A DNA stretch of 64,000 bases from Clostridia bacterium (GTDB lineage: Bacteria > Bacillota > Clostridia > UMGS1883), in the NCBI GenBank assembly GCA_017505525.1, contig JAFVPB010000002.1:77100-141099 (forward strand). Direction: 5' to 3'. Position 1 is the stretch's first letter; each line of letters begins with the position of its first letter. This document shows positions 43,386 through 51,126 of the stretch, piece after piece. The position numbers were made by a program, and so were the translations under genes. The notes below the pieces were generated by a model. That model was given only the letters and a program-made list of their open reading frames with translations, was not told the origin of the DNA and searched no databases.

Positions 43386-43642
43386 AGTGGTGTAAAAAAC
43401 TCTGTTTTTTACACCACTCACTTGGGGATAGGAAAAAATGCTTCAGAACGGACAAACTGAGCCAAAGATGTATTGATATACTTCGAAGGCGAAGTTTGTT
43501 CGTAGCAAAAAGACTTAGTTATAAAGAAAAATCGAAAGAAATGAGATTTTTCAACCTAAAACATAAAACTTCACTTTTGCACCTGTTTCGCCCATTATAA
43601 TTGGTGTCTTTTTGCGGTCTGGACGTTTTTAACATCCCCTTT
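43386..43642. repeat. Hairpin and unexplained intergenic sequence between nrdG and nrdD
   Basis: A perfect 15-bp stem AGTGGTGTAAAAAAC (43386-43400) with its complement (43404-43418) is followed by about 220 bp without coding potential. The end of this stretch, CTTTTTGCGGTCTGGAC (43608-43624), closely resembles CTTTTTCGACGGTCTGAAC at 11325-11343 in the patatin-rarA element. AACCTAAAACATAAAA...TTTTGC (43551-43580) resembles the sequence at 11279-11310. Both copies sit next to AAAAAC hairpins. I infer a diverged dispersed element; the hairpin may also terminate nrdD transcription. Confidence 0.6.
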
Positions 43643-45814
43643 TTATAAATGTAATACTCTTTCTTTTATCTCCTGCGTTCTTCCCTGATTCCAATACTGT
43701 GTTCCGATATATCCGCAGGTGCGCCTTGCAACATTCATCTTTGCCTGATCTGTGTTTCCGCAGTTGGGACATCTCCATATAAGCTTACCATCTTCATCCT
43801 CGTGGATTTCAATTTCTCCGTCGTATCCGCATTCCTGGCAGAAATCGCTCTTTGTATTTAATTCAGCATACATAATATTATCGTATATGAATTTCATAAC
43901 AGAGCACACTGCATCAAGGTTGTTCTGCATATTGGGAACCTCAACATACGAAATTGCACCGCCGGGAGAAAGTGCCTGGAATTTAGCTTCAAGAGTAAGC
44001 TTATCAAAGGCATCGATTTCTTCTGTAACATGAACGTGATAGCTGTTTGTGATATAGTTTCTATCGGTTACGCCCTTAATTACACCAAAACGCTTCTGAA
44101 GGCTCTTTGCAAATTTATATGTTGTGCTTTCAAGCGGAGTTCCGTAAAGCGAATAGTCGATATTTTCTGCTGCTTTCCACTTTGCAGTATATTCGTTGAG
44201 TTTTTTCATAATCTCAAGTCCGAGTGCTTCACCCTCCGGTTCTGTGAGCTTTTTGCCGTTAAGGCTGTAAACACATTCCCAAAGACCTGCATATCCAAGA
44301 GATATTGTTGAATATCCGCCATGAAGATATTTATCAATCTTCTCGCCTTTATTAAGACGTAAAAGTGCACCATGCTGCCACAGAATTGGCGCAGCATCGG
44401 AAAGTGTTCCCGTTAATCTTTCATGGCGACACTGAAGCGCTCTGTGGCAAAGCTCCATTCTTTCGTCAAATATTTTCCAGAATTTATCCATATCGCCCTG
44501 AGCTGAAAGGCCGATATCAACCAGGTTAACAGTTACAACACCCTGATTGAATCTTCCGTAATATTTGGGCTTGCCATCTTCATCAACAAAAGGAGTAAGG
44601 AAGCTTCGGCACCCCATACATGTGTAGCAATGGCCTTCACCGTTTTTATCTATTTTATTCTGAAGCATTATTTTTTCAGAGATATAATCGGGCACCATTC
44701 TCTTTGCAGTACACTTAGCCGCAAGTTTTGTAAGATAGTAGTATTCACTGTCTTCGTGAACGTTATCCTCTTCAAGCACATAAATAAGCTTTGGGAATGC
44801 AGGAGTAATCCAGTTGCCCTTTTCATTCTTAACGCCCTTATAGCGCTGACGGAGTGTTTCTTCTATAATTAATGCAAGGTCTTTCTTTTCGCGCTCGTTC
44901 TTTGCTTCGTTAAGATACATAAACACAGTAACAAACGGTGCCTGACCGTTGGTTGTCATAAGAGTTACAACCTGATACTGAATCATCTGCACGCCGTCTT
45001 TAACCTCGTCGCGCAGGCGCTTTTCTGTGATTTCGTCAATCTGCTCCTCGGTTGCACCGATGATTGATAATTCCTCTTCGACCTGTTTTCTGATTTTCTT
45101 ACGGCTGATATCAACAAAAGGCGCAAGATGAGTAAGGCTGATGCTCTGCCCGCCATACTGGCAAGAAGCCACCTGAGCTATTATCTGTGTGGAAATATTA
45201 CATGCGGTGGAGAAGCTGTGGGGTTTTTCAATCATTGTTCCGCTGATAACGGTGCCGTTCTGAAGCATATCTTCAAGGTTTACAAGGTCGCAGTTGTGCA
45301 TATGCTGTGCGAAATAATCGGCATCGTGGAAATGAATAATGCCCTGCTCGTGAGCTGCCACAATATCGGAAGGAAGAAGAATTCTCTTTGTAATATCCTT
45401 ACTTACCTCGCCTGCCATATAGTCGCGCTGCACACTGTTAACAGTTGGATTCTTATTAGAATTTTCCTGTTTAACCTCTTCATTATTGCATTCAATAAGG
45501 CTTAAAATCTGCTCGTCAGTAGTATTTGATTTTCTTACAAGAGCACGTGTGTAACGATATGTAATGTATCTGCGGGCAACATCGAATGCACGCTGATTCA
45601 TAATCTGGTCTTCCACCATATCCTGTATTTCTTCCACGCTGAGAGAACGGTTTATATTCTGAGCCGCACTTTCAACGTCTTCGGCTATTCTTTTAATCTG
45701 TATTGCCGACATTCTGCTGCTGGGCACAACACTGTCGTTTGCTTTGGTAACCGCTTTTACGATTTTTTCGGCATCAAAAACAACCTCTGCCCCGCTTCTT
45801 TTGATTATTTTCAT
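43643..45814 (-). CDS. nrdD: Anaerobic ribonucleoside-triphosphate reductase
   Basis: A class III glycyl-radical enzyme that makes deoxynucleotides without oxygen. ATG 45814 (723 residues) has AGGAG eight bases upstream; GTG 45823 is too close to that site. An ATP-cone allosteric domain is at ~1-95 (KIIKRSGAEVVFDAEKIVKA). The catalytic barrel contains SLTHLAPFVDISRKKI and CYTCMGCRSFLTPF. A zinc site CQECGYDG / CPNCGN lies near the C-terminus, and the radical loop ARRTCGYIG carries the glycyl residue. NrdR boxes overlap its promoter. Confidence 0.97.
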   Translation of the reverse strand: MKIIKRSGAEVVFDAEKIVKAVTKANDSVVPSSRMSAIQIKRIAEDVESAAQNINRSLSVEEIQDMVEDQIMNQRAFDVARRYITYRYTRALVRKSNTTDEQILSLIECNNEEVKQENSNKNPTVNSVQRDYMAGEVSKDITKRILLPSDIVAAHEQGIIHFHDADYFAQHMHNCDLVNLEDMLQNGTVISGTMIEKPHSFSTACNISTQIIAQVASCQYGGQSISLTHLAPFVDISRKKIRKQVEEELSIIGATEEQIDEITEKRLRDEVKDGVQMIQYQVVTLMTTNGQAPFVTVFMYLNEAKNEREKKDLALIIEETLRQRYKGVKNEKGNWITPAFPKLIYVLEEDNVHEDSEYYYLTKLAAKCTAKRMVPDYISEKIMLQNKIDKNGEGHCYTCMGCRSFLTPFVDEDGKPKYYGRFNQGVVTVNLVDIGLSAQGDMDKFWKIFDERMELCHRALQCRHERLTGTLSDAAPILWQHGALLRLNKGEKIDKYLHGGYSTISLGYAGLWECVYSLNGKKLTEPEGEALGLEIMKKLNEYTAKWKAAENIDYSLYGTPLESTTYKFAKSLQKRFGVIKGVTDRNYITNSYHVHVTEEIDAFDKLTLEAKFQALSPGGAISYVEVPNMQNNLDAVCSVMKFIYDNIMYAELNTKSDFCQECGYDGEIEIHEDEDGKLIWRCPNCGNTDQAKMNVARRTCGYIGTQYWNQGRTQEIKERVLHL

Positions 45815-45859
45815 GATTTCCACTCCTATATATCACTAATTCTTGTGTTCGTATTATTA

Positions 45860-45908
45860 ATTATAACAATATAATGTGTTATTGTCAACACCATTTTACT
45901 ATATATTG
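45860..45908 (-). promoter_or_regulatory. nrdD promoter with two NrdR boxes
   Basis: On the minus strand TTGACA (45883-45888), a 17-bp spacer and TATAAT (45860-45865) form a consensus promoter. CAATATATAG (45899-45908) fits the NrdR core CWATATATWG exactly, and CATTATATTG (45867-45876) fits at nine of ten. The boxes are 32 bp apart, about three helical turns, with one upstream of -35 and one in the spacer. This is the known layout for repression by the ATP/dATP-sensing NrdR. nrdR itself is not in the window. Confidence 0.85.
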
Positions 45909-46018
45909 TTATTTTTTTCCGTATTATTTTATTAGCATATATTTACCTTCTTTTCGTTAGTCATTATTAATTCAGGTAATGATGCTCTCCGATTCAAAGT
46001 TAAAATTAAAAAAATATG

Positions 46019-46047
46019 TTTACTCTTCCTTTATAATGTAGTATAAT
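46019..46047 (+). promoter_or_regulatory. Promoter of hpf
   Basis: TTTACT (46019-46024), a 17-bp spacer and TATAAT (46042-46047), about 55 bases before the hpf start. The remaining upstream gap (45909-46018) is AT-rich with no structure I can name. Confidence 0.7.
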
Positions 46048-46103
46048 TTAGTTAGGTAAATAAATTTTCATTTACCACATATCAATCAGAGGAGGGGCAA
46101 TAT

Positions 46104-46637
46104 ATGACAACTAACGTTTATGTAAGAAAAACCGATTTAACAAACGAGCAAAAAGAGATGCTTATTAAAAAGGTTGCAAAGCTAGGCAAGTATTTCGACG
46201 GTGATGTTTCAGCAGATATTGTAGTCGGCGAGCAGGCAGGCAAAAAAATTGTTGAAGTTACAATCCGTTCGGGCGGAATGATTTACCGCGCAGAAGAGCG
46301 TAACGAAGAAGTGTATACTGCCACTGACGAAATCATAGATTCTATCGAGCGTCAGATCCGAAAGAATAAAACACGTCTTGCAAAAAGATTGCGCGACGGT
46401 GTGAAAAAGGAAATAGAGCTTTTTGCTCCCGATGAAGAGGAAAGCGAATTTAAAATTGTAAAAACGAAAACGCATCATATAAAGCCGATGAGTGCTGAAG
46501 AGGCTATTTTGCAAATGAACCTTTTAGGGCACGAATTTTTCATTTTCCTCAATTCAGAAACCAACACAACAGATATAGTTTACCGCAGAAAAGACGGAAA
46601 CTACGGAATTATTGAAACAGATTATGATACACATTGA
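46104..46637 (+). CDS. hpf: Ribosome hibernation promoting factor, long form
   Basis: 177 residues. The N-terminal S30AE domain (VYVRKTDLTNEQKEMLIKKV, VEVTIRSGGMIYRAEE) binds in the mRNA/tRNA path of the 30S subunit. The C-terminal dimerisation domain (KTHHIKPMSAEEAILQMNLL, YRRKDGNYGIIE) makes it the long form that forms 100S ribosome dimers. A strong GAGGAGGGG precedes the ATG. Overlaps the next gene by 14 bp. Confidence 0.95.
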   Translation: MTTNVYVRKTDLTNEQKEMLIKKVAKLGKYFDGDVSADIVVGEQAGKKIVEVTIRSGGMIYRAEERNEEVYTATDEIIDSIERQIRKNKTRLAKRLRDGVKKEIELFAPDEEESEFKIVKTKTHHIKPMSAEEAILQMNLLGHEFFIFLNSETNTTDIVYRRKDGNYGIIETDYDTH

Positions 46638-47220
46638 TGAAGTAATAATTGTTGAGGGAAAATACGATAAAATGCAGCTTGAACGCGTTTGTGATGCAAC
46701 AATATTCACAACTGAGGGTTTTCGTATTTTTAAAGACTCGCAGAAAAGAAAGTTTTTTACCGAGCTTTCAAAAAAGCGCGGAATTATCATTTTAACCGAT
46801 TCCGACCGCGCAGGCAATATGATAAGGAACCATATAAAAGGCCTCTCTGGAATCGAAAACATTCATCACGCCTATATTCCCGAGATTTTCGGCAAAGAAA
46901 AAAGGAAAGCAACCCCATCAAAAGAGGGTAAGCTTGGCGTTGAGGGTATTGATGAAGAAAAGCTTTGCGAGGTGCTTTTAAAGTTTTCCGCAAAAAAAGA
47001 AGCAGGCGAAAAGCTAACGAAAATTGATTTATACGATGCTAAGCTCTACGGCGGCAGCAACAGCACCGCTGCGCGGCTTAAGCTTTCCGAAAGGCTGGGC
47101 ATCCCGTCTTCCCTTTCTCCCTCAGCTTTTTTAGATGCACTTAACGCGCTTTTAACTAAAGAAGAATTTTATGAATTAACAGAGGAATTATTATGCACGA
47201 AGGACACAGACAACGATTAA
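46624..47220 (+). CDS. rnmV: RNase M5-like Toprim protein
   Basis: 198 residues from ATG 46624; a TTG at 46612 is an alternative and neither has a strong ribosome site, consistent with coupling to hpf. The Toprim fold is clear: EVIIVEGKYDK with the catalytic glutamate, FTTEGFRIF, and IIILTDSDRAGNMIRN with the DxD motif. The C-terminal half (LGVEGIDEEKL, LTKIDLYDAKLYGGSNS) matches RnmV, which matures 5S rRNA. The usual neighbour ksgA is absent here. Confidence 0.87.
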   Translation: MIHIDEVIIVEGKYDKMQLERVCDATIFTTEGFRIFKDSQKRKFFTELSKKRGIIILTDSDRAGNMIRNHIKGLSGIENIHHAYIPEIFGKEKRKATPSKEGKLGVEGIDEEKLCEVLLKFSAKKEAGEKLTKIDLYDAKLYGGSNSTAARLKLSERLGIPSSLSPSAFLDALNALLTKEEFYELTEELLCTKDTDND

Positions 47221-47867
47221 AGAAAAGATTTCTTCAGGAGGGGCTCGATTCCTTTGAAGACCACGAGGTTTTCGAGTTGCTTCTTTATTATGCAATTCCA
47301 CAGGGAGATACAAACCCGCTTGCACACAGGCTTTTAGATGAATTTCATTCTCCAAAAGCAGTGTTTGATGCAAAAATGGAGGATTTATTGAAAGTGCAGG
47401 GCGTGGGCGAGCATTCAGCCGTTCTGATTAAGCTTATCCCCCATCTTTCAAACTTTTTCACAGGTCTTTCCGCACGCGAGATGACAGTGCTCAACACATC
47501 TTTTGATGCGGGAAAGTATGTGTGTTCTAAAATTGGTTGCCTTAAAAACGAGGTGTTTGCAATTATATGCCTCGATGCTCAAAGACGGGTAATTAAATTT
47601 GAAAAAATAGAAAACGGCACCGCCTCGCAGGCAAACGTCAGCCCAAGAAAGGTTGCAGAATGTGCGCTTAAGTATAATTCTTCGGGAGTTATCCTATGCC
47701 ACAATCATCCATCAGGCGGAAACGTTGCATCAGAGAGCGACAGAATTCTTACCAACAGACTGTGCTCGCTTCTTGAAGGAATGGAAATCCACGTGATTGA
47801 CCATATAATTGCTATTTCATCAGAAAAATATATAAGTATGAGTGATAGCGGAATTATGCCAAATTAA
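47193..47867 (+). CDS. radC: RadC/JAB-domain protein
   Basis: 224 residues overlapping the previous gene by 28 bp. The N-terminal helix-hairpin-helix region is MHEGHRQRLKKRFLQEGLDS and LLKVQGVGEHSAVLIKL. The C-terminal JAMM metalloprotease-like domain has VILCHNHPSGGNVASESD with its HxH...D ligands. Despite the name, a direct repair role for RadC is not established. Confidence 0.95.
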   Translation: MHEGHRQRLKKRFLQEGLDSFEDHEVFELLLYYAIPQGDTNPLAHRLLDEFHSPKAVFDAKMEDLLKVQGVGEHSAVLIKLIPHLSNFFTGLSAREMTVLNTSFDAGKYVCSKIGCLKNEVFAIICLDAQRRVIKFEKIENGTASQANVSPRKVAECALKYNSSGVILCHNHPSGGNVASESDRILTNRLCSLLEGMEIHVIDHIIAISSEKYISMSDSGIMPN

Positions 47868-47887
47868 ATATTGAAAGGAAGATTAAA

Positions 47888-48325
47888 ATGAAAATTGAGG
47901 AATTACAAAAAGAAATGATTGCTGCTATGAAAGCAAAAGACAAAACAAGAAAGGATGTTATCTCTTCCTTAATTGCTGCCATTAAAAAATACGCTATAGA
48001 TAACGGTGTAAGAAACGACATCACTGAAGAAATTTGCGACAGCGTTATTTTAAAGGAGCTTAAAACTGCAAAAGAGCAGCTTGATACCTGCCCTGCTGAG
48101 CGCGAGGATTTAATTGCACAGTACACCACAAACTACGAATTAATCAAGGAATATGCACCCACACTTATGTCGGAAGACGAGGTTAAGGCTATTCTCACAG
48201 GAAAATTCGCCGATGTGATTGCAACCAAAAATAAGGGTATGATTATGAAAACAGTTATGGCAGAGCTTAAGGGAAAGGCAGATGGCAAGGTTATAAACGC
48301 CGTTGTTGCCGAGCTTTGCAAATAA
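47888..48325 (+). CDS. yqeY: GatB/YqeY domain protein
   Basis: 145 residues related to the tail domain of GatB: MKAKDKTRKDVISSLIAAIK near the N-terminus, and MIMKTVMAELKGKADGKVI near the end. The stand-alone protein's function is not firmly known; a role linked to tRNA or amidotransferases is assumed from the domain. GAAAGGAAG precedes the ATG. Confidence 0.94.
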   Translation: MKIEELQKEMIAAMKAKDKTRKDVISSLIAAIKKYAIDNGVRNDITEEICDSVILKELKTAKEQLDTCPAEREDLIAQYTTNYELIKEYAPTLMSEDEVKAILTGKFADVIATKNKGMIMKTVMAELKGKADGKVINAVVAELCK

Positions 48326-48343
48326 TTAATAAAAGGTGATTTT

Positions 48344-49021
48344 GTGCACAACATAGAAAATCTGCTCACGCCAAGGCTTAAGATGGTGGCTTCACTTGTT
48401 CCCGAATCAGACTCGGTGTGCGATATAGGAACAGACCACGCATATGTTGCTTTATACCTTGTGAAAAAGGGAATTTCAAAAAGAGTTATTGCAGCCGATA
48501 TAAAAAAAGGACCCCTTATGCAGGCAACCAAAAATATATGCGCTTATGGGGAAAGCTTGCGCGTGGAAACGCGCCTTTCAAACGGCTTTGAAAACATCAG
48601 CAAAGGCGAAGCAAACACCGCCGTTATTGCAGGAATGGGCGGAGAAACCATTTGCGAAATACTAAAAAACGATATTGGTATAGAAAATTTTGTACTTCAG
48701 CCTCAATCGGGGCACTGCGAGCTTCGTGCTTTTCTTTTGGAAAACGGCTATGTTATAAAAAATGAAAAAATCTCCCGCGAGGGAAGAAAAATGTATGTTG
48801 CGATGCTTGTTTCACGCGGAAAGATGGAAAGCCTCACTCTTCCCGAGCTTGAAATCGGCCCCATTCTTATAAAAGAAAGACCGCCACTTTTTAATGATTA
48901 CGTGAAATACAGGCTGTATGAAATAAATTCCATATATGATAAAATAATTTCTTCCAATGCAAGCGAGCGTCTTGAAGAAATTACAACTATTAAAAACTTA
49001 TACGAGGATTTAATAAAATGA
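48344..49021 (+). CDS. trmK: tRNA (adenine-22-N1)-methyltransferase
   Basis: 225 residues with a GTG start behind AAAAGGTGAT. Rossmann motif SVCDIGTDHAYVALYLVKKG (SAM site), the acidic loop VIAADIKKGPL and IAGMGGETICEIL. TrmK methylates A22 in the D-arm of some tRNAs. It overlaps nif3 by ATGA, the usual Firmicutes pair. Confidence 0.94.
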   Translation: MHNIENLLTPRLKMVASLVPESDSVCDIGTDHAYVALYLVKKGISKRVIAADIKKGPLMQATKNICAYGESLRVETRLSNGFENISKGEANTAVIAGMGGETICEILKNDIGIENFVLQPQSGHCELRAFLLENGYVIKNEKISREGRKMYVAMLVSRGKMESLTLPELEIGPILIKERPPLFNDYVKYRLYEINSIYDKIISSNASERLEEITTIKNLYEDLIK

Positions 49022-49800
49022 TAAAGTTACGTGAAATAACAGCTTATCTTGAAGAGAAATTCCCTCTTTCCTATGCTGAAGAGTATGATAATGTTGGGCT
49101 TCTGGCAGGGAAAACGGATAAAGAGGTAAAAAACATTCTTATATGTTTGGATTGCACATACGAAACAATTCTTGAAGCAATAAATCTGAACTGCAATCTT
49201 ATAATAACCCATCATCCTATAATCTTTTCCCCCATAAAATCTGTGGCAGACAATTCATATATCGGCAAAATGATTATCACGGCTATTGAAAATGGTATTT
49301 CAATCTACAGTGCCCACACAAATCTTGATAGTGCCCCCGGCGGACTTACAGATTACCTTGCTTCCCTTCTTTCACTTTCTGCCGTAGGTAATATGGAAAA
49401 TAACATTGGCAGAATATTAAAAGCGCCCAAGGGCTACACTGCTAAAGACCTTATCTTAAAACTTAAAGAAGTGTTCAGCACAGAAAAGATTTATACCACA
49501 ATTAAAAACAATAAGGAAATTTCCACTATTGCTCTTTGCAACGGAAGCGGAGCAGATTTAATCGATGCCACTGAAAGTGCAAAGGCAGATGTTTATATTT
49601 CGGGCGATTTAAAGCATCATAATATTCTTTATTTAAAGGAAAAGGATAATCTTGATTATATAGAAATCCGCCATTATGATGCGGAATATCCAATGACGAA
49701 GCTGATTTATAGCACGCTTTTGGAGAAATTCGGGGATGCTGCAGGGCTTTATATTTCCGAAAGCTCGTCCCCTTTAATTGACGCAGATAAAATTTTATGA
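49018..49800 (+). CDS. Nif3-like dinuclear metal centre protein
   Basis: 260 residues: YAEEYDNVGLLAGK, ICLDCTYETILEAINLNCNLIITHHPIIF and AHTNLDSAPGGLTDYLA carry the conserved His/Asp metal ligands. DVYISGDLKHHNI is followed by the last glutamate-bearing part. It lacks the large inserted domain of YqfO, so it is the short form. A GTP cyclohydrolase role is reported for some relatives, but the function is generally unclear. Its stop codon abuts the -10 box of the rnpB promoter. Confidence 0.92.
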   Translation: MIKLREITAYLEEKFPLSYAEEYDNVGLLAGKTDKEVKNILICLDCTYETILEAINLNCNLIITHHPIIFSPIKSVADNSYIGKMIITAIENGISIYSAHTNLDSAPGGLTDYLASLLSLSAVGNMENNIGRILKAPKGYTAKDLILKLKEVFSTEKIYTTIKNNKEISTIALCNGSGADLIDATESAKADVYISGDLKHHNILYLKEKDNLDYIEIRHYDAEYPMTKLIYSTLLEKFGDAAGLYISESSSPLIDADKIL

Positions 49801-49806
49801 TATCAT
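49778..49806 (+). promoter_or_regulatory. Promoter of rnpB, inside the end of nif3
   Basis: TTGACG (49778-49783), a 17-bp spacer and TATCAT (49801-49806). The -10 begins directly after the nif3 stop, and transcription would begin near 49813, the first base of the RNase P closing stem. Confidence 0.75.
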
Positions 49807-49812
49807 TATAAC

Positions 49813-50160
49813 GTGAGTAGTCCAAACGGTCGCGGCAGTGATTTTTCACTGATGAGGAAAGTCCGAGCTTCGCAGGACAGGATGCCGGAGAAATCCCGGT
49901 GGAGGCGACTCTAAGGAAAGTGCAACAGAAATAAACCGCCGATTAATCGGCAAGGGTGGAAAGGCGGGGTAAGAGCCCACCGACGGTGCGGTAACGCACT
50001 GTGCCATGTAAACCCCATCCGAAGCAACGTCAGCTGAATTGGCTTGTCCGGCCTATAATTCGAAAGACGGCTTGAGACGTGCAGAGATGCACGCCCTAGA
50101 TAGATGACCGTTCCGGGGATTAAATCCCTACGACAGAACTCGGCTTACAAGATTACTCAC
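49813..50160 (+). ncRNA. rnpB: RNase P RNA, A-type
   Basis: The ~348-nt catalytic RNA that removes 5' leaders from pre-tRNAs. The P1 stem GTGAGTA pairs with TACTCAC. The P4 region GAGGAAAGTCC (49854-49864) pairs with the 3' ACAGAACTCGGCTTAC. The sequence TGCAACAGAAA lies at 49921-49931 and GAAGCAA in the specificity domain. The arrangement of P5-P18 resembles the ancestral A-type rather than the Bacillus B-type, as in other clostridia. A strong terminator follows. Confidence 0.97.
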
Positions 50161-50163
50161 ACC

Positions 50164-50210
50164 AAAAAGAGGATGTTTAAAAACTTTTGTTTTTAAACAT
50201 CCTCTTTTTT
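50164..50210 (+). terminator. Terminator of rnpB
   Basis: A 21-bp stem with loop TTTT (50164-50184 with 50189-50209; GAGGATGTTTAAAAAC and its complement) ends in a six-T run. Confidence 0.93.
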
Positions 50211-50219
50211 CTTGTCTTC

Positions 50220-50600
50220 TTATCTCACAGAACTATCCTCTGTGTAATTATCTATTATCTTCTGATTATTGAGATGAAGTCCCTGCCCGATTAAATCATC
50301 CATAATCGTTTTTTTCATCTCATAAGATATTCTGTTTGATTTATTGATTATATTCCACTTTTCTCTCAAAGACTCCCATACTGACGGCTGATTTACATAA
50401 GTAAAGCTGAAAGCGGGCTTGTTTTTTCTATGCTCAATATACTCTATTGCATTTACCTCGCAAGGGTCATTTACAAGTTTTTTAAAAATTTCAGCTTCTT
50501 TCTTCGCAAAAGCTAACGCGTTATGAAACCCAAATGGTGTAAACACAGAAAGATTTTTTAATGCCATTATATAATTTTTAATTAGATTTCTTAAAAACAT
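50220..50600 (-). CDS. Hypothetical protein, unrecognised
   Basis: A 126-residue soluble protein with AAAGG eight bases before ATG 50600 and a promoter further upstream. It appears mostly alpha-helical, with features such as FTPFGFHNALAFAKKEAEIF, YVNQPSVWESLREKWN and ISYEMKKTIMDDLIGQGLHL. It has no signal peptide, membrane segment or cysteine motif (one Cys only). It stands alone between rnpB and the ribosomal cluster. I do not recognise a family. Confidence 0.65.
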   Translation of the reverse strand: MFLRNLIKNYIMALKNLSVFTPFGFHNALAFAKKEAEIFKKLVNDPCEVNAIEYIEHRKNKPAFSFTYVNQPSVWESLREKWNIINKSNRISYEMKKTIMDDLIGQGLHLNNQKIIDNYTEDSSVR

Positions 50601-50630
50601 ATTATCATTCCTTTATGATTTGTTATGTTC

Positions 50631-50659
50631 ATTGTAACACGTCTTTATGAAAAAAACAA
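50631..50659 (-). promoter_or_regulatory. Promoter of the orphan gene at 50220-50600
   Basis: Minus strand TTGTTT (50654-50659), a 17-bp spacer and TACAAT (50631-50636), about 30 bases before the start codon. Confidence 0.5.
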
Positions 50660-50702
50660 GGAATTTTGAATGAGTTGTTTCTAATAATAATTCGCATTCA
50701 TA

Positions 50703-50742
50703 AAAAAGGATCCCGCAACATTCGTTGCGGGATCCTTTTTTA
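50703..50742 (-). terminator. Terminator of the ribosomal gene cluster
   Basis: A 17-bp stem (AAAAAAGGATCCCGCAA and its complement, loop near ATTC) with T run on the minus strand, 4 bp after rplQ. Confidence 0.92.
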
Positions 50743-50746
50743 TGAA

Positions 50747-51091
50747 TTAGTCAACAAGCTTAATGATTGCCATAGGAGCATTATCTCCACGGCGAACGCC
50801 TGTCTTGATAATCTGTGTGTAACCGCCGTTACGTTCTGCATACTTAGGAGCGATTTCATCAAAAACCTTCTTAACTACATCCTCTTTTGTGATGAAGCTG
50901 AGAGCCTGTCTCTTTGCATGAAGGTCGTTTCTCTTACCGAGAGTAATCATTTTCTCAGCAAGGGGACGAACTTCCTTTGCACGTGTTACAGTTGTTTCGA
51001 TTTTACCGTTTTCCAAAAGAGCAGTAACCATACCGCGCAGCATTGCTATTCTCTGGTCAGTAGGACGACCGAGTTTTCTTGTTCCGGGCAT
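50747..51091 (-). CDS. rplQ: 50S ribosomal protein L17
   Basis: 114 residues. It opens [20 protein letters not shown] and has [18 protein letters not shown] and [20 protein letters not shown], as in bacterial L17. Last gene of the S10/spc/alpha cluster. Confidence 0.98.
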   Translation of the reverse strand: MPGTRKLGRPTDQRIAMLRGMVTALLENGKIETTVTRAKEVRPLAEKMITLGKRNDLHAKRQALSFITKEDVVKKVFDEIAPKYAERNGGYTQIIKTGVRRGDNAPMAIIKLVD

Positions 51092-51126
51092 TGATATTCC
51101 TCCTTCAATAATTATCCGTTAGGTAA

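Noticed and set aside
45815-46103. Possible raiA-motif RNA upstream of hpf.
   Set aside because: The stretch is extremely AT-rich and lacks the conserved stems of that motif; a standard promoter and the nrdD control region explain it.
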